16,987 nucleotides of DNA from Deltaproteobacteria bacterium (GCA_026996955.1 JALWJV010000167.1:1-16987), one strand, 5' to 3'; positions 6,645 through 14,602 are shown, counted from the first letter of the stretch. Made by a program: numbers and translations. The notes: generated by a model from the letters alone, not told the origin.

Positions 6645-6854
6645 ATGGACACAACCAAAACGGAGAAACACGCCAATCACACACTCAAATGCAAGTTCTG
6701 CGGCGAGCCAGCAGAAATAAAAGGAAGATGAGCCGGGGCAACAGTAGTCTGCACGGAGTGCAGGCAGTCACTTCCGGCGGCAATGTACAGCCGGGAGATA
6801 GAGGAGATGAAGGATGCAATGATTTGCGAATTTCATAATGAAGGCCATACATAG
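6645..6854 (+). CDS. Small two-CXXC protein with in-frame UGA (candidate selenoprotein or nonsense-broken gene)
   Basis: The ATG at 6645 has AAGGA 7 nt upstream. The frame reads 28 residues including CKFC (16-19), meets TGA at 6729-6731 (codon 29), then continues sensibly for 40 more codons to TAG: AGATVVCTECRQSLPAAMYSREIEEMKDAM... The second CXXC (36-39) and the acidic helix after it show that the frame downstream of the UGA is truly coding. The two CXXC pairs look like a small zinc ribbon. Codon 29 could be selenocysteine, since a SECIS-like hairpin follows. It could also be a simple TGG-to-TGA or CGA-to-TGA nonsense mutation in a decaying gene next to a mobile element. Family not recognised. 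Confidence 0.5.
6732..6778 (+). promoter_or_regulatory. Candidate bacterial SECIS stem-loop after the in-frame UGA
   Basis: Directly after TGA 6729-6731, CTGCAC (6749-6754) pairs perfectly with GTGCAG (6758-6763) around the triloop GGA. A lower stem GCCGG (6732-6736) / CCGGC (6774-6778) can close the structure. The apical loop starts 23 nt after the UGA and has G at its first two positions. Both features fall inside the usual bacterial SECIS criteria. Small G/C hairpins also occur by chance, so this is suggestive only. Confidence 0.35.
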
Positions 6855-6865
6855 CCTCCCATACC

Positions 6866-6897
6866 AAAAAAAGCCCGCTGCGTTTGCAAGCGGGCTT
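6866..6897 (-). terminator. Rho-independent terminator of the dsrMKJOP operon
   Basis: AAGCCCGCT (6871-6879) and AGCGGGCTT (6889-6897) form a perfect 9-bp stem with a 9-nt loop. Read on the - strand, the stem is followed by seven T residues (complement of the A-run 6866-6872), 28 nt after the dsrP stop. On the + strand it lacks a T-run, though it could weakly stop the small convergent gene. Confidence 0.9.
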
Positions 6898-6924
6898 GAT
6901 AAATTCAAAGGCTGTTGGAACAAC

Positions 6925-8085
6925 TTAGGCTATCTGCTGTTCCTCCCTTACAGAAAGTGCTAGCTTGTAGAGTATGGTCAGTACCAGAGCCCCTACAGCC
7001 CAGATTGAAATTGCAATCATAATTTCAGGCATAGTTGCACTGTACTCAGTGATGGTCTCAAAGGGGTTGGGAATGAAACCACCAATTACAAGACCAACTC
7101 CCTTGTCGATGAGGGTTGCAATGAATACTGAGGCAACACCGGCGATAAGCCATCCATTCTGCCTGCGAAGCGCAGGAACGAGAAGGATACCGATCCCGAC
7201 AAAACCAGCCAGCATGGAGAATCTCATGAAGCCAACAAGTGAATCATGCCCATGAAGACCAAAGAAGAGGTACTCAAGGGGTGCAATGTGGCCTGGAATA
7301 TGGCTGTAGTATGCTGTGAAGAACTCCATGAACATGAGGAACACGTTCACGATCATTGCATAGCATACAGTCTTGGCAACTGACTGAATTGCCTCAGGGT
7401 CAACCCTGAACTTGCTAACCTTCTGCACAAAGAGAAGAAGCATAATAAGAAGTGATGGGCCAGCAGCAAAAGCTGAAGCCAGGAACCTGGGAGCCATAAC
7501 TGCAGTTAACCACAGGTGACGTCCTGGAACACCTGCGTACAGGAACGCTGTAACAGTGTGGATACTGATGGCCCAGGGTATTGACAGATAGATAAATGGC
7601 TTTACCCAGCCTGGACAGGGAAGCCCCTTTTTGTCTGCCAGAAGAGTGTTGTAACCAACTATTATGTTAATGGCCAGATAGCCATTCAGAACAATCATAT
7701 CGTAGAAGAGCATTGAATGCGGTGTTGGATGAAGCAAAACATTAAGCATCCTCATGGGCTGCCCGATATCTACGATGATAAAGAGCAGACACATGGTTAC
7801 CGCTGCAATTGCTATGAACTCTCCGAATACAACTATCTTGGCGTATTTCTGATAATGGTGAAGATATTTTGGTATCACCAGCATGACCGCGCCTGCTGCC
7901 ACACCGACGAAATAGGTAAACTGTGCAATGTAAACGCCCCAGGAGATGTCACGGCTCATGCCTGTGATCCCGAGACCATTCTTGAGCTGGTACAGGTAAC
8001 ACATGAATCCCACTGAAATAACTGCCAGCAGGAAGAATACCCAGCCCCAGTACTTTGGTGATCCTTTTAAGGCCCTCTCAATCAT
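6925..8085 (-). CDS. dsrP: DsrP, NrfD-type integral membrane quinone-interacting subunit
   Basis: DsrP is the polytopic membrane subunit of DsrMKJOP that is thought to exchange electrons between menaquinone and the periplasmic subunits DsrO and DsrJ. Its 386 residues are almost all membrane helices, about ten by eye. The first is WGWVFFLLAVISVGFMCYLY; a later one, near the C-terminus, is IMIAISIWAVGALVLTILYKLAL. The NrfD/PsrC family pattern is visible, with no haem or Fe-S motif. Start ATG 8085 is preceded by GGGAGAGG, 12 nt after the dsrO stop. It is the last gene of the operon, before the terminator at 6866-6897. Confidence 0.95.
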   Translation of the reverse strand: MIERALKGSPKYWGWVFFLLAVISVGFMCYLYQLKNGLGITGMSRDISWGVYIAQFTYFVGVAAGAVMLVIPKYLHHYQKYAKIVVFGEFIAIAAVTMCLLFIIVDIGQPMRMLNVLLHPTPHSMLFYDMIVLNGYLAINIIVGYNTLLADKKGLPCPGWVKPFIYLSIPWAISIHTVTAFLYAGVPGRHLWLTAVMAPRFLASAFAAGPSLLIMLLLFVQKVSKFRVDPEAIQSVAKTVCYAMIVNVFLMFMEFFTAYYSHIPGHIAPLEYLFFGLHGHDSLVGFMRFSMLAGFVGIGILLVPALRRQNGWLIAGVASVFIATLIDKGVGLVIGGFIPNPFETITEYSATMPEIMIAISIWAVGALVLTILYKLALSVREEQQIA

Positions 8086-8097
8086 GACAACCTCTCC

Positions 8098-8919
8098 CTA
8101 CACTAAGTAGAACACTGATGGTTTGGTCCCGAGTTCAAGCTTTCGTCTCAGGGACACTCGCTCACGAAGCACCTTGCGTATTTTGGAGTTCGGATCCGCA
8201 AGATTACCGTAAATCATGACATCCGGACACGCCTCAACACAGGCGGGCTTCTTTCCCTCTGCCAGTCTCTCAACACAGAAGTTGCACTTCTCCACAACTC
8301 CTCGCATACGGGTGGGGAAACGAGGATTGAGTTTCCTGCCCTCTGCCTTGAGTGGAATACGCGGGTCAAACCAGTTGAAACTCCTGGACCCGTAAGGACA
8401 AGCTGCCATGCAGAAGCGGCAGCCAATGCACCTGTGGTAGTCCTGTGCGACAATGCCGTCAGGGCGTTTGAATGTAGCCTCAACCGGACAAACCCTGGCA
8501 CAAGGAGGATCGTCACAGTGGTTGCACATGAGGAGGAACGGAAGCTCCCTCACCTCGTCAGCAAGATACTCATTATGGCTATCCGGGAATACATGCTCAT
8601 ACTCGTCTTCCCAAATCCACTTTATCTCATCATCCTTGCTGTCCCAGTGCGGAATATTATGCGCGTTATCACATGCAGCCCTGATCTTATCTACTTTGGA
8701 ATGATCTTTAAGCTGTAGAACATCTATTGCCATTGCCAGTCTGACCTTGGGACCTGCCTCAGCCATACCGCCATGGCCCTCTCCGTGCTCGGAATGCCCT
8801 TCATGTTCAGAAGCATCAACATCGCCGGGCATGAACAGGTCAAAGGCGCCCTTGGCCCCCAGACCTGCTACAGCCGATAACCCTGCAGCTTTTAAAAATT
8901 CTCTTCTGTCCATGCTCAT
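8098..8919 (-). CDS. dsrO: DsrO, periplasmic Tat-exported iron-sulfur subunit
   Basis: DsrO is the periplasmic ferredoxin-like subunit linking DsrJ and DsrP. MSMDRREFLKAAGLSAVAGLGA is a twin-arginine signal (DRREFLK, residues 4-10). A histidine-rich linker (EHEGHSEHGEGHGG, 38-51) follows. Twelve cysteines arrange as three clusters: C132/C135/C140/C144, C164/C167/C170/C174 and C212/C215/C227/C231. The ATG at 8919 overlaps the dsrJ TGA by 4 bp (ATGA), and AGGAG stands 6 nt upstream, so translation is coupled to dsrJ. Length (273) is normal for the family. The His-rich stretch after the signal is a local oddity that may bind metal. Confidence 0.95.
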   Translation of the reverse strand: MSMDRREFLKAAGLSAVAGLGAKGAFDLFMPGDVDASEHEGHSEHGEGHGGMAEAGPKVRLAMAIDVLQLKDHSKVDKIRAACDNAHNIPHWDSKDDEIKWIWEDEYEHVFPDSHNEYLADEVRELPFLLMCNHCDDPPCARVCPVEATFKRPDGIVAQDYHRCIGCRFCMAACPYGSRSFNWFDPRIPLKAEGRKLNPRFPTRMRGVVEKCNFCVERLAEGKKPACVEACPDVMIYGNLADPNSKIRKVLRERVSLRRKLELGTKPSVFYLV

Positions 8920-9314
8920 AACTCACTCCTGTTCGGATCAATATGACAGTCCCAGCAGTATGGGTCAACGCCTGCGTAGTTGTGGCACTTGTCACAGAAA
9001 TCTTTCTTGTTGGAATGACACTTCAGACAGGTATTCTGAAGGCTGATCCATACCTTCTCACCCTTGCTGTTCACGTACCACCTGTTACCATCCCTCAACG
9101 CCTGATCTCTCAATTTATTGAGGAGCTGCATATGGGTGGTAATCATGAACTGCGTATCTTCTACACACTGTTTCTTGGCCATCTTCTGGATCTCGGGTGT
9201 ATCGAGCTTTGGCTCTGGCCGCGGTGCGGCTGTCCCGGCTGTATACCAGAAGGCGAAGGTGAATATACCTACGAATATGACCAGTCCGGTTATGACTTTT
9301 CCTGTATCATACAT
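8916..9314 (-). CDS. dsrJ: DsrJ, membrane-anchored triheme cytochrome c
   Basis: This 132-residue protein has an N-terminal uncleaved-type membrane anchor (VITGLVIFVGIFTFAFWYTAG, 7-27) and a periplasmic domain with exactly three CXXCH haem sites: CLKCH (96-100), CDKCH (107-111) and CWDCH (120-124). C50 in KKQCVEDTQFMITTHM sits where DsrJ family members carry the cysteine that ligates one haem in an unusual His/Cys pair. The start overlaps the 3' end of dsrK by 8 bp (9307-9314) and the stop overlaps the dsrO start by 4 bp, which indicates tight translational coupling and fixed stoichiometry in the complex. Confidence 0.95.
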   Translation of the reverse strand: MYDTGKVITGLVIFVGIFTFAFWYTAGTAAPRPEPKLDTPEIQKMAKKQCVEDTQFMITTHMQLLNKLRDQALRDGNRWYVNSKGEKVWISLQNTCLKCHSNKKDFCDKCHNYAGVDPYCWDCHIDPNRSEL

Positions 9315-10944
9315 CTTCAGTTCCCTCCGATTCCTCCTCAGCAGGTGCCATACCAGGTATTTCCTCGCCCCTGAGGTTCATGGTGCGTGGTCCCTCACCC
9401 TCCATAATAAGGGCATTGGCCACAAGCTCGGATACGCCGGCAACCTGCATGTCCGGACACCAGTATTCCATTGAAGCAGGCAGTACCGCCCTGTCAATTG
9501 CACATACATTGGCCAGCATGTTCACCCCGTACTTCTCGTGGACATATTTGGCTGCATTTGCTCTTGGAAGTCCGCCGCGAAGCCTGAGCTCCATATTCTC
9601 ACCGGCATTCAGACCGGAACCGCTGCCGCAGCAGAATGTCTGCTCACGGATTGTATTCTCAGGCATCTCATAGAAGTGGTTACATACGTTCTTAATAATG
9701 TAGCGCGGTTCCTCGAACATACCCATACCCCTGGATGGGTTACAGGAATCATGGAAGGTAACCTTGTAGTGATCGTTTCTGCTTGGATCCAGGTTCAGCT
9801 TGCCGTGCTTGATAAGATCAGCAGTGAACTCTGACATGTGGACCATCTTGAGAGACTTGGCATTTTCAAACTTGGTCCCTGTAATGGGGGATACAGGCTC
9901 CTCCATTGTGGGAACCGGTTTGTTGAATGTGTTCATGTACTGGTGAACAACACGCCACATGTGACCACACTCACCACCGAGAATCCACTTTACGCCAAGC
10001 CTTTCTGCCTCGTGGTACATCTTGGCATTGAGCCTCTGAGCCATCTCAAGGGAGGTAAAGAAGCCGAAGTTACCACCCTCACAGGCATATGTACTCCAGG
10101 TATAATCAAGGCCGATATGCTCAAATATCATGAGGTAACCCATGAGAGTATAGATACCTGGTTCGGCAAAAACGTCACCTGATGGGGTGATAAAGAGTAT
10201 CTCAGCACCCTTTCTGTTAAAGGATGGCTCAATCTTGATGCCTACATACTCCTCAATGTCCATCAGGAGGAATTCGATGTTCTGTACGAATGTATGGGGC
10301 AGGAGACCAAGGTGGTTACCGGTCTCATAACAGTTGGCAACAGGCTCCTGAATCCAGTTGATGTTGAGGCCCAGCAGGTTCAGAAGCTCACGTCCTATGA
10401 TTGTGATCTCTGCGGTATCGATACCATAGGGACAGAAGAGAGAGCAGCGGCGGCACTCTGTACACTGGAACATGTATGACCATATTTCCTTGAGTACGTC
10501 TTCTGTGAGCTTGCGTCCACCAGCCAGGCGACCGAGTATCTTTCCGGCTTTTGTGAACTCCCCACGGTAAATCGACCTAATCAGCTCACCCCTGACAACA
10601 GGCATGTTCTTGGGATCACCAGACCCAAGGAAGAAGTGACACTTGTCAGCGCATGCACCGCAGCGGACACAGATGTCCATGAAAATCTTGAAGGTACGAT
10701 GCTTGTCCAGCCTCTCCCGCATGCCTTCCAGGAAGGTTTCCTTCCAACCTTCCGGGAGGTTCCAGTCCTCGTCAAGCGGATTCCACTCATGGGCATTGGG
10801 CATGCCCACAATCTCCAGCTTCTCCGGCTTGGCGGGATAACAGTATATACCCGGTTTAATCTCTACCGGGATATCCATCCAGTCCTGTGTGGGAGGACTG
10901 AGATCTATCCGCAGCATTTCTTGAGGTGTTAATTCCTTTGCCAT
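9307..10944 (-). CDS. dsrK: DsrK, cytoplasmic HdrD-like Fe-S subunit that acts on DsrC trisulfide
   Basis: DsrK is the cytoplasmic catalytic subunit, related to heterodisulfide reductase HdrD, thought to reduce the DsrC trisulfide made by DsrAB. Two ferredoxin-type clusters are visible: C92/C95/C98/C102 (CVRCGACADKC) and C161/C164/C167/C171 (CTECRRCSLFC). Near the C-terminus are C401 (HDSCNPSRG) and C438-C439 (FCCGSGSGLNAG), the CCG-type motif for the special active-site [4Fe-4S] cluster. C326 (GGECGH) is also of the family. ATG 10944 follows AAGGA; the dsrM stop is 11 nt upstream. The C-terminus ends in an acidic tail (PAEEESEGTEDV) that overlaps the dsrJ start. Full length, 545 residues. 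Confidence 0.96.
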   Translation of the reverse strand: MAKELTPQEMLRIDLSPPTQDWMDIPVEIKPGIYCYPAKPEKLEIVGMPNAHEWNPLDEDWNLPEGWKETFLEGMRERLDKHRTFKIFMDICVRCGACADKCHFFLGSGDPKNMPVVRGELIRSIYRGEFTKAGKILGRLAGGRKLTEDVLKEIWSYMFQCTECRRCSLFCPYGIDTAEITIIGRELLNLLGLNINWIQEPVANCYETGNHLGLLPHTFVQNIEFLLMDIEEYVGIKIEPSFNRKGAEILFITPSGDVFAEPGIYTLMGYLMIFEHIGLDYTWSTYACEGGNFGFFTSLEMAQRLNAKMYHEAERLGVKWILGGECGHMWRVVHQYMNTFNKPVPTMEEPVSPITGTKFENAKSLKMVHMSEFTADLIKHGKLNLDPSRNDHYKVTFHDSCNPSRGMGMFEEPRYIIKNVCNHFYEMPENTIREQTFCCGSGSGLNAGENMELRLRGGLPRANAAKYVHEKYGVNMLANVCAIDRAVLPASMEYWCPDMQVAGVSELVANALIMEGEGPRTMNLRGEEIPGMAPAEEESEGTEDV

Positions 10945-10955
10945 GATATCAATCC

Positions 10956-11945
10956 TTACTCCCTTTCAAGTGGTAAGCCAGCTTCTTTCATAAGATCCCT
11001 GTACATATCCTCGTATTCCGCATATGTGTGGAATTTAGGCGGTGTCCACCAGGGATTCTCGTGACGCTCCATCCTGTTGGTGTTAGCCAGGTTCCTTGTG
11101 GGGCTCATGAAGACGCCGCCCATGTGCATGAGCTTGCTGAATGGGAAGTAAGCAAACAGGGTGCTCACTAGTGCCACATGCACAAAGAAAATGGAACCTA
11201 TGTTGTCAGGAACAGTTGGATGCAGGCTGGCCAGCCCGTTTGCAAGCTGTTTAACCGAGACGATATCCACCCTGAACACAAACCTCATAAGCAGACCGGT
11301 AATCCCGATACCGAGAAGCAGGAACAGCGGGAAGTAGTCTGCAGGAAGGGAAATAAACCTGACCTTGGAGAGAAACAGACGGCGGCAGAGCAGTGCAGTT
11401 ACAGCACCGACAAAGAGCAGGTCTGTCAAATAGATTGGCGGAATTCCTATCTGGAACATTCCGTCAACTGCATCAAGGGTCTCTACAAAGCCTGGAATCG
11501 GATGAACAAACAGCCTGAGATGCCTCAAGGCTATTATAAGGAACGCATAGTGGAAGCCTATAGCAAAGAGCCATAGCCACTTTGAGGGGCTGTAGTAAAG
11601 GTAGCCTGATCTGAGGTCTGCCCTTGTGTTTCTGAAAAGTGAACGGAAACAGAACACTTCCAGGAACATACGCCCGATTACGCCGGCTGTCGTGCTGGGG
11701 TTATCCAGCTTGGCCGACTTGATCCAAGGAAGACTGACTTCCTGTCCTGCGGTAGTAGGAATTCGGAATGGTACTGGTGATTTGGCCCAGTCCACCACCT
11801 TTCTGCAGAATCCAACCAGGAATACTGCAAAGGCAGCGTAAGGTACCAGAACCCCGAAGATGGGTTGAAGGCCTGATATTGAGCCTCCTATCCATGCTAC
11901 TACCATAATCGCCAAAACTGCACCTAGGGATACAATGATGCCCAT
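10956..11945 (-). CDS. dsrM: DsrM, membrane cytochrome b (NarI-like)
   Basis: DsrM is the di-haem b membrane subunit that passes electrons between menaquinol and DsrK. About six hydrophobic segments are visible, including IIVSLGAVLAIMVVAWIGG (3-21) and the block WLWLFAIGFHYAFLIIALRHLRLFVHP, with H132, H142 and H148 as candidate haem ligands. Later histidines (SIFFVHVALVS; FSKLMHMGGVF) are typical of the NarI-like fold. The soluble tail ends ...YEDMYRDLMKEAGLPLERE. ATG 11945 is preceded by a GAGG-type site; the upstream RsbRD-like gene ends 16 nt before. Length (329) is normal for the family. Confidence 0.95.
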   Translation of the reverse strand: MGIIVSLGAVLAIMVVAWIGGSISGLQPIFGVLVPYAAFAVFLVGFCRKVVDWAKSPVPFRIPTTAGQEVSLPWIKSAKLDNPSTTAGVIGRMFLEVFCFRSLFRNTRADLRSGYLYYSPSKWLWLFAIGFHYAFLIIALRHLRLFVHPIPGFVETLDAVDGMFQIGIPPIYLTDLLFVGAVTALLCRRLFLSKVRFISLPADYFPLFLLLGIGITGLLMRFVFRVDIVSVKQLANGLASLHPTVPDNIGSIFFVHVALVSTLFAYFPFSKLMHMGGVFMSPTRNLANTNRMERHENPWWTPPKFHTYAEYEDMYRDLMKEAGLPLERE

Positions 11946-11961
11946 TACCTCACACCTCGCT

Positions 11962-12540
11962 TCAGTTTAGACTTGGGTTCTTGCCACACTTCATTTTCTC
12001 CAGATGCTTCTTGCCACGCCTGAGCATGTAAGAAGCACACATGCCCCCTGAAAGCACAAAGGGCCGTTGTGTAATATCATTATGTCTGACTTCCCAAACC
12101 CTCTCCCTGCACCTCATGAAGACATCAAACGCTGCCATAACCGCGTTATCAATCCTGCTCTCCAGGGCAAGATATTCCCTGTACAGCCCCTGTTCTTCAA
12201 TGGTCTCAAGAAGTTCCTCCCGCATTATGTCCTTCAGAAAAGAGACCACTGCCACAGCAGCCGTAGGAGTGAAATCCTGCACTGCACGGACGCGGATAAG
12301 GTAGTCCAGACATTTATATAGGTTGTCAGAATCGTGGCCAGAGATAATTTCGTCATAAAGCGGCCACACACTTTGCTGAATTGAAGCGCCTATGGGATTG
12401 GCAAACTCGTTCTTTTCCTCTTTGAGAAAGTTTGCTGTCTCGTCGGGATAGGTGTGGTGAATTCTCCTGATCCACTCCTCAACGATCTTGCCCTTTTTCT
12501 GCTCAAGCAGTTCTGTAAGTTTCTTGTCTCCGCTCCCCAC
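11962..12540 (-). CDS. RsbRD N-terminal-domain protein, first gene of the dsrMKJOP operon
   Basis: This 192-residue soluble helical protein starts MGSGDKKLTELLEQKKGKIVEEWIRRIHHTYP. It resembles the RsbRD_N domain found in RsbT co-antagonists (stressosome-type sensors) but has no STAS partner domain. The start is GTG, set by a strong AGGAGGAG a few bases upstream (12543-12550). It lies between the operon promoter and dsrM, 16 nt from dsrM, so it is co-transcribed. From memory, RsbRD-type genes sit next to dsrM in other sulfate reducers, so this is likely a conserved dsr accessory gene. Its biochemical role is unknown; a globin-like sensory or regulatory role is a guess from the fold family. 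Confidence 0.8.
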   Translation of the reverse strand: MGSGDKKLTELLEQKKGKIVEEWIRRIHHTYPDETANFLKEEKNEFANPIGASIQQSVWPLYDEIISGHDSDNLYKCLDYLIRVRAVQDFTPTAAVAVVSFLKDIMREELLETIEEQGLYREYLALESRIDNAVMAAFDVFMRCRERVWEVRHNDITQRPFVLSGGMCASYMLRRGKKHLEKMKCGKNPSLN

Positions 12541-12767
12541 GGACTCCTCCTAGGAAAACCCTGTGGCGCTGTCAAGCACCCAAGGTGAATTCTCTGAAAG
12601 GCACACCCTTGAAATGACAAACATCATGCAGCTTCCCCGCTTCTGCCAGAATGAAATGCAGACAGGCAGGTGCTGCAAACAAGCCATTAACCGGGCTTTG
12701 ATATCCGTCAGTCATCAGGCAGGACATGAGACTCCTGCTTATATGAATGGCCATTCAGAGCTTTCTA
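12541..12767 (-). promoter_or_regulatory. Leader (5' UTR) of the dsrMKJOP operon
   Basis: About 220 nt lie between the predicted transcription start (about 12761) and the GTG of the RsbRD-like gene. They contain a perfect 14-bp palindrome TGAATGGCCATTCA (12744-12757) and a hairpin GCAGGA/TCCTGC (12719-12724 and 12733-12738), then the ribosome site. I recognise no known riboswitch class. No convincing small gene is present on either strand. Confidence 0.45.
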
Positions 12768-12796
12768 TGTATAGATTACTTGTGTTCGCCTGTCAA
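12768..12796 (-). promoter_or_regulatory. Sigma70-type promoter of the dsrMKJOP operon
   Basis: On the - strand, a perfect -35 TTGACA (12791-12796) is followed by a 17-nt spacer and a -10 TATACA (12768-12773, 5 of 6 consensus). The expected start is near 12761, placing the palindrome at 12744-12757 at about +4 to +17, a good position for a repressor operator. Confidence 0.75.
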
Positions 12797-12919
12797 GATA
12801 CTTATGGCAGAGGTGGAAACTAATAACAAATCACTGTGAAAACCCTGCATGAAGGTGTAATATCCCCTGGACCAGGCATTTGATTATGCGCCAACTTTCA
12901 TCTAACACTATCAGTTATC
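12797..12919. other. Divergent intergenic region before the radical SAM gene
   Basis: These 123 bases lie between the dsrMKJOP promoter and the + strand radical SAM gene. No clear ribosome site precedes ATG 12920. A weak TTGATT-17-TAACAC pair ends only about 10 nt before the ATG, which would give a very short leader, but I do not trust it. Confidence 0.3.
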
Positions 12920-14602
12920 ATGCGAATATTTTTAATAAATCCCTATTGTCTTGACGAACGCGTCGTAGATTATGACATCAAGGTGGTGCCCATAGGGCTC
13001 TACTATATCGGATCGCTTTTGAGAGAGCTTGGCCATGACTGCACCATCCTTAACTGGCACGATATAAACACCAGACCCCATGAGATCAGGGAGATGTTCC
13101 TTCAACACAGGCCTGACCTCATAGGCATTTCCATAATGCATGCCAACCGGTGGGGCGGAATAGAAATAGCCCGGATAGCCAAGGAGCTTCTTCCCGATAC
13201 CCCGGTGGTTTTCGGAGGCCCAGGGGCAACTTTTCTCTACCGTCATCTCATGGAACACTTCCCTGAAATAGACTACATAATCAGGGGAGAAGGCGAAATC
13301 ACCTTTACACAACTCCTTGATTTTATAACAAATCCCGATTCCCGGAATATTGAATCAATAAACGGGCTTGTTTACAGAGATGGAAACAGGGTCTTGAGCA
13401 CCCCTTCCAGGGAATTTATTGAAGATATAGACACCCTGCCAAACCCTGCTTGGCACTTCACCTTTCAGCACGTGGTCTCTTCCCGGGGCTGCCCCTGGAA
13501 CTGCACCTTCTGCGGTTCGCCCGCCTTCTGGAAGAGGAAGGTAAGGTTCCACTCTCCGGACTATTTTGTTGACCAGCTGGAGTTACTGAACCGGAAGGGA
13601 GTCAACCATTTTTATGTTTCTGATGACACATTTACTGTAAAGGAGGATCGGGTTGTTGAGATATGCCGCAAGATTATTGAGCGGGGCCTTAACATAACAT
13701 GGGTTGCCATTTCCAGGGTAAACTGCATTTCTGAAAATATGCTTTACTGGATGAGGCGTGCCGGGTGTCTTCAGATAAGCTTCGGCGTGGAGAGCGGGTC
13801 TCAAAAGATAAGGGCAATCTACAACAAGAAGATAAAGGACCAGGATGCTGAACGGGCATTCAGCCTCTGTACCGCCTATGGCATACTTCCAAGGGCTTAC
13901 TTTATCTATGGCGCACCTAGAGAAACCAGGAAGACCATAAAGGCATCCATAAAACTCATGGACAGAATCAGGCCGCTTAGCGCCATCTTCTACATCCTTG
14001 ACCTGTTTCCAGGAACTGCGCTTTACAATACATGGAGGAAGGCAGCATCCTTAAGCGATGATATCTGGCTCAAGCGAATTGAAGATATAATGTATTTTGA
14101 GACTGATCCCAAAATCACAAGGGAAGATGTGCTTACCTTTGGACGCATGCTCAGAAGTGCCTGGCACAGGAGCCTGCCCCAGTATGCAAGAGAGATAAAA
14201 CCGGTTGACATTACTGAACTCTACCCCTTTCATGCCGATTTTCTTGCAAGGCTCGGTATGACCTTTGCCTTTGGCGATTATGCTGCAAACCCTGAGATCC
14301 CCCAAAAGGAACAGACCGCGGAGTATCTTTTCAACAGGGCACTTGAATACGCCCCTGACAGCAAGGCATACCTGGGACTTGGAATTATCCGCCAGAAGCA
14401 GAGGGATTTTACAGGTTCGGTTGACATACTGAGGGAGGGGGCAGGTCACTTTCCGGACCATCCCCAGATTCACTCGTGCATGGGGATAAGCCTCATGAAC
14501 CTCTCAAGGTTTAAAGAGGCCCTGGATATTTTAAGCAAGTTTCCCGATGACCAGCAGTGCAACAATTATGCTGCCGAATGCAGGCGAATGCTTGGAACCT
14601 AA
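12920..14602 (+). CDS. B12-binding-type radical SAM protein with C-terminal TPR; stop codon supplied by a mobile element
   Basis: Residues 1-140 resemble the B12-binding Rossmann fold (MRIFLINPY, PIGLYYIGSLL, DLIGISIMHANRWG, VVFGGPGATF, IIRGEGE), without a DxHxxG cobalamin-ligand motif. The radical SAM core follows, with the cluster cysteines C191-x3-C195-x2-C198 (SSRGCPWNCTFCGSP), YVSDDTFTV, then SFGVESGSQKI. Residues about 460-560 form TPR-like repeats. It is a class B radical SAM enzyme (methylation or other C-C or C-S chemistry), substrate unknown. The last three codons are GGA ACC TAA: the TAA (14600-14602) comes from the inverted-repeat end of copy B. Removing the element extends the frame 17 codons past the last shared residue and overlaps the dsrN start, so the original C-terminus was longer and the gene was probably coupled to dsrN. 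Confidence 0.85.
   Translation: MRIFLINPYCLDERVVDYDIKVVPIGLYYIGSLLRELGHDCTILNWHDINTRPHEIREMFLQHRPDLIGISIMHANRWGGIEIARIAKELLPDTPVVFGGPGATFLYRHLMEHFPEIDYIIRGEGEITFTQLLDFITNPDSRNIESINGLVYRDGNRVLSTPSREFIEDIDTLPNPAWHFTFQHVVSSRGCPWNCTFCGSPAFWKRKVRFHSPDYFVDQLELLNRKGVNHFYVSDDTFTVKEDRVVEICRKIIERGLNITWVAISRVNCISENMLYWMRRAGCLQISFGVESGSQKIRAIYNKKIKDQDAERAFSLCTAYGILPRAYFIYGAPRETRKTIKASIKLMDRIRPLSAIFYILDLFPGTALYNTWRKAASLSDDIWLKRIEDIMYFETDPKITREDVLTFGRMLRSAWHRSLPQYAREIKPVDITELYPFHADFLARLGMTFAFGDYAANPEIPQKEQTAEYLFNRALEYAPDSKAYLGLGIIRQKQRDFTGSVDILREGAGHFPDHPQIHSCMGISLMNLSRFKEALDILSKFPDDQQCNNYAAECRRMLGT

Noticed and set aside
6728..6838. A 36-codon frame starting with ATG 6728, overlapping the UGA as ATGA, as a second small coupled gene.
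   Set aside because: Its translation is low-complexity (G, S, N, D rich) without motifs, and its SD spacing is too short. The original frame downstream of the UGA holds the CXXC and a natural helix instead.
12563..12823. An 86-residue + strand frame in the leader/promoter region of dsrMKJOP.
   Set aside because: It runs antisense through the promoter and leader, lacks a ribosome site and has no recognisable domain.
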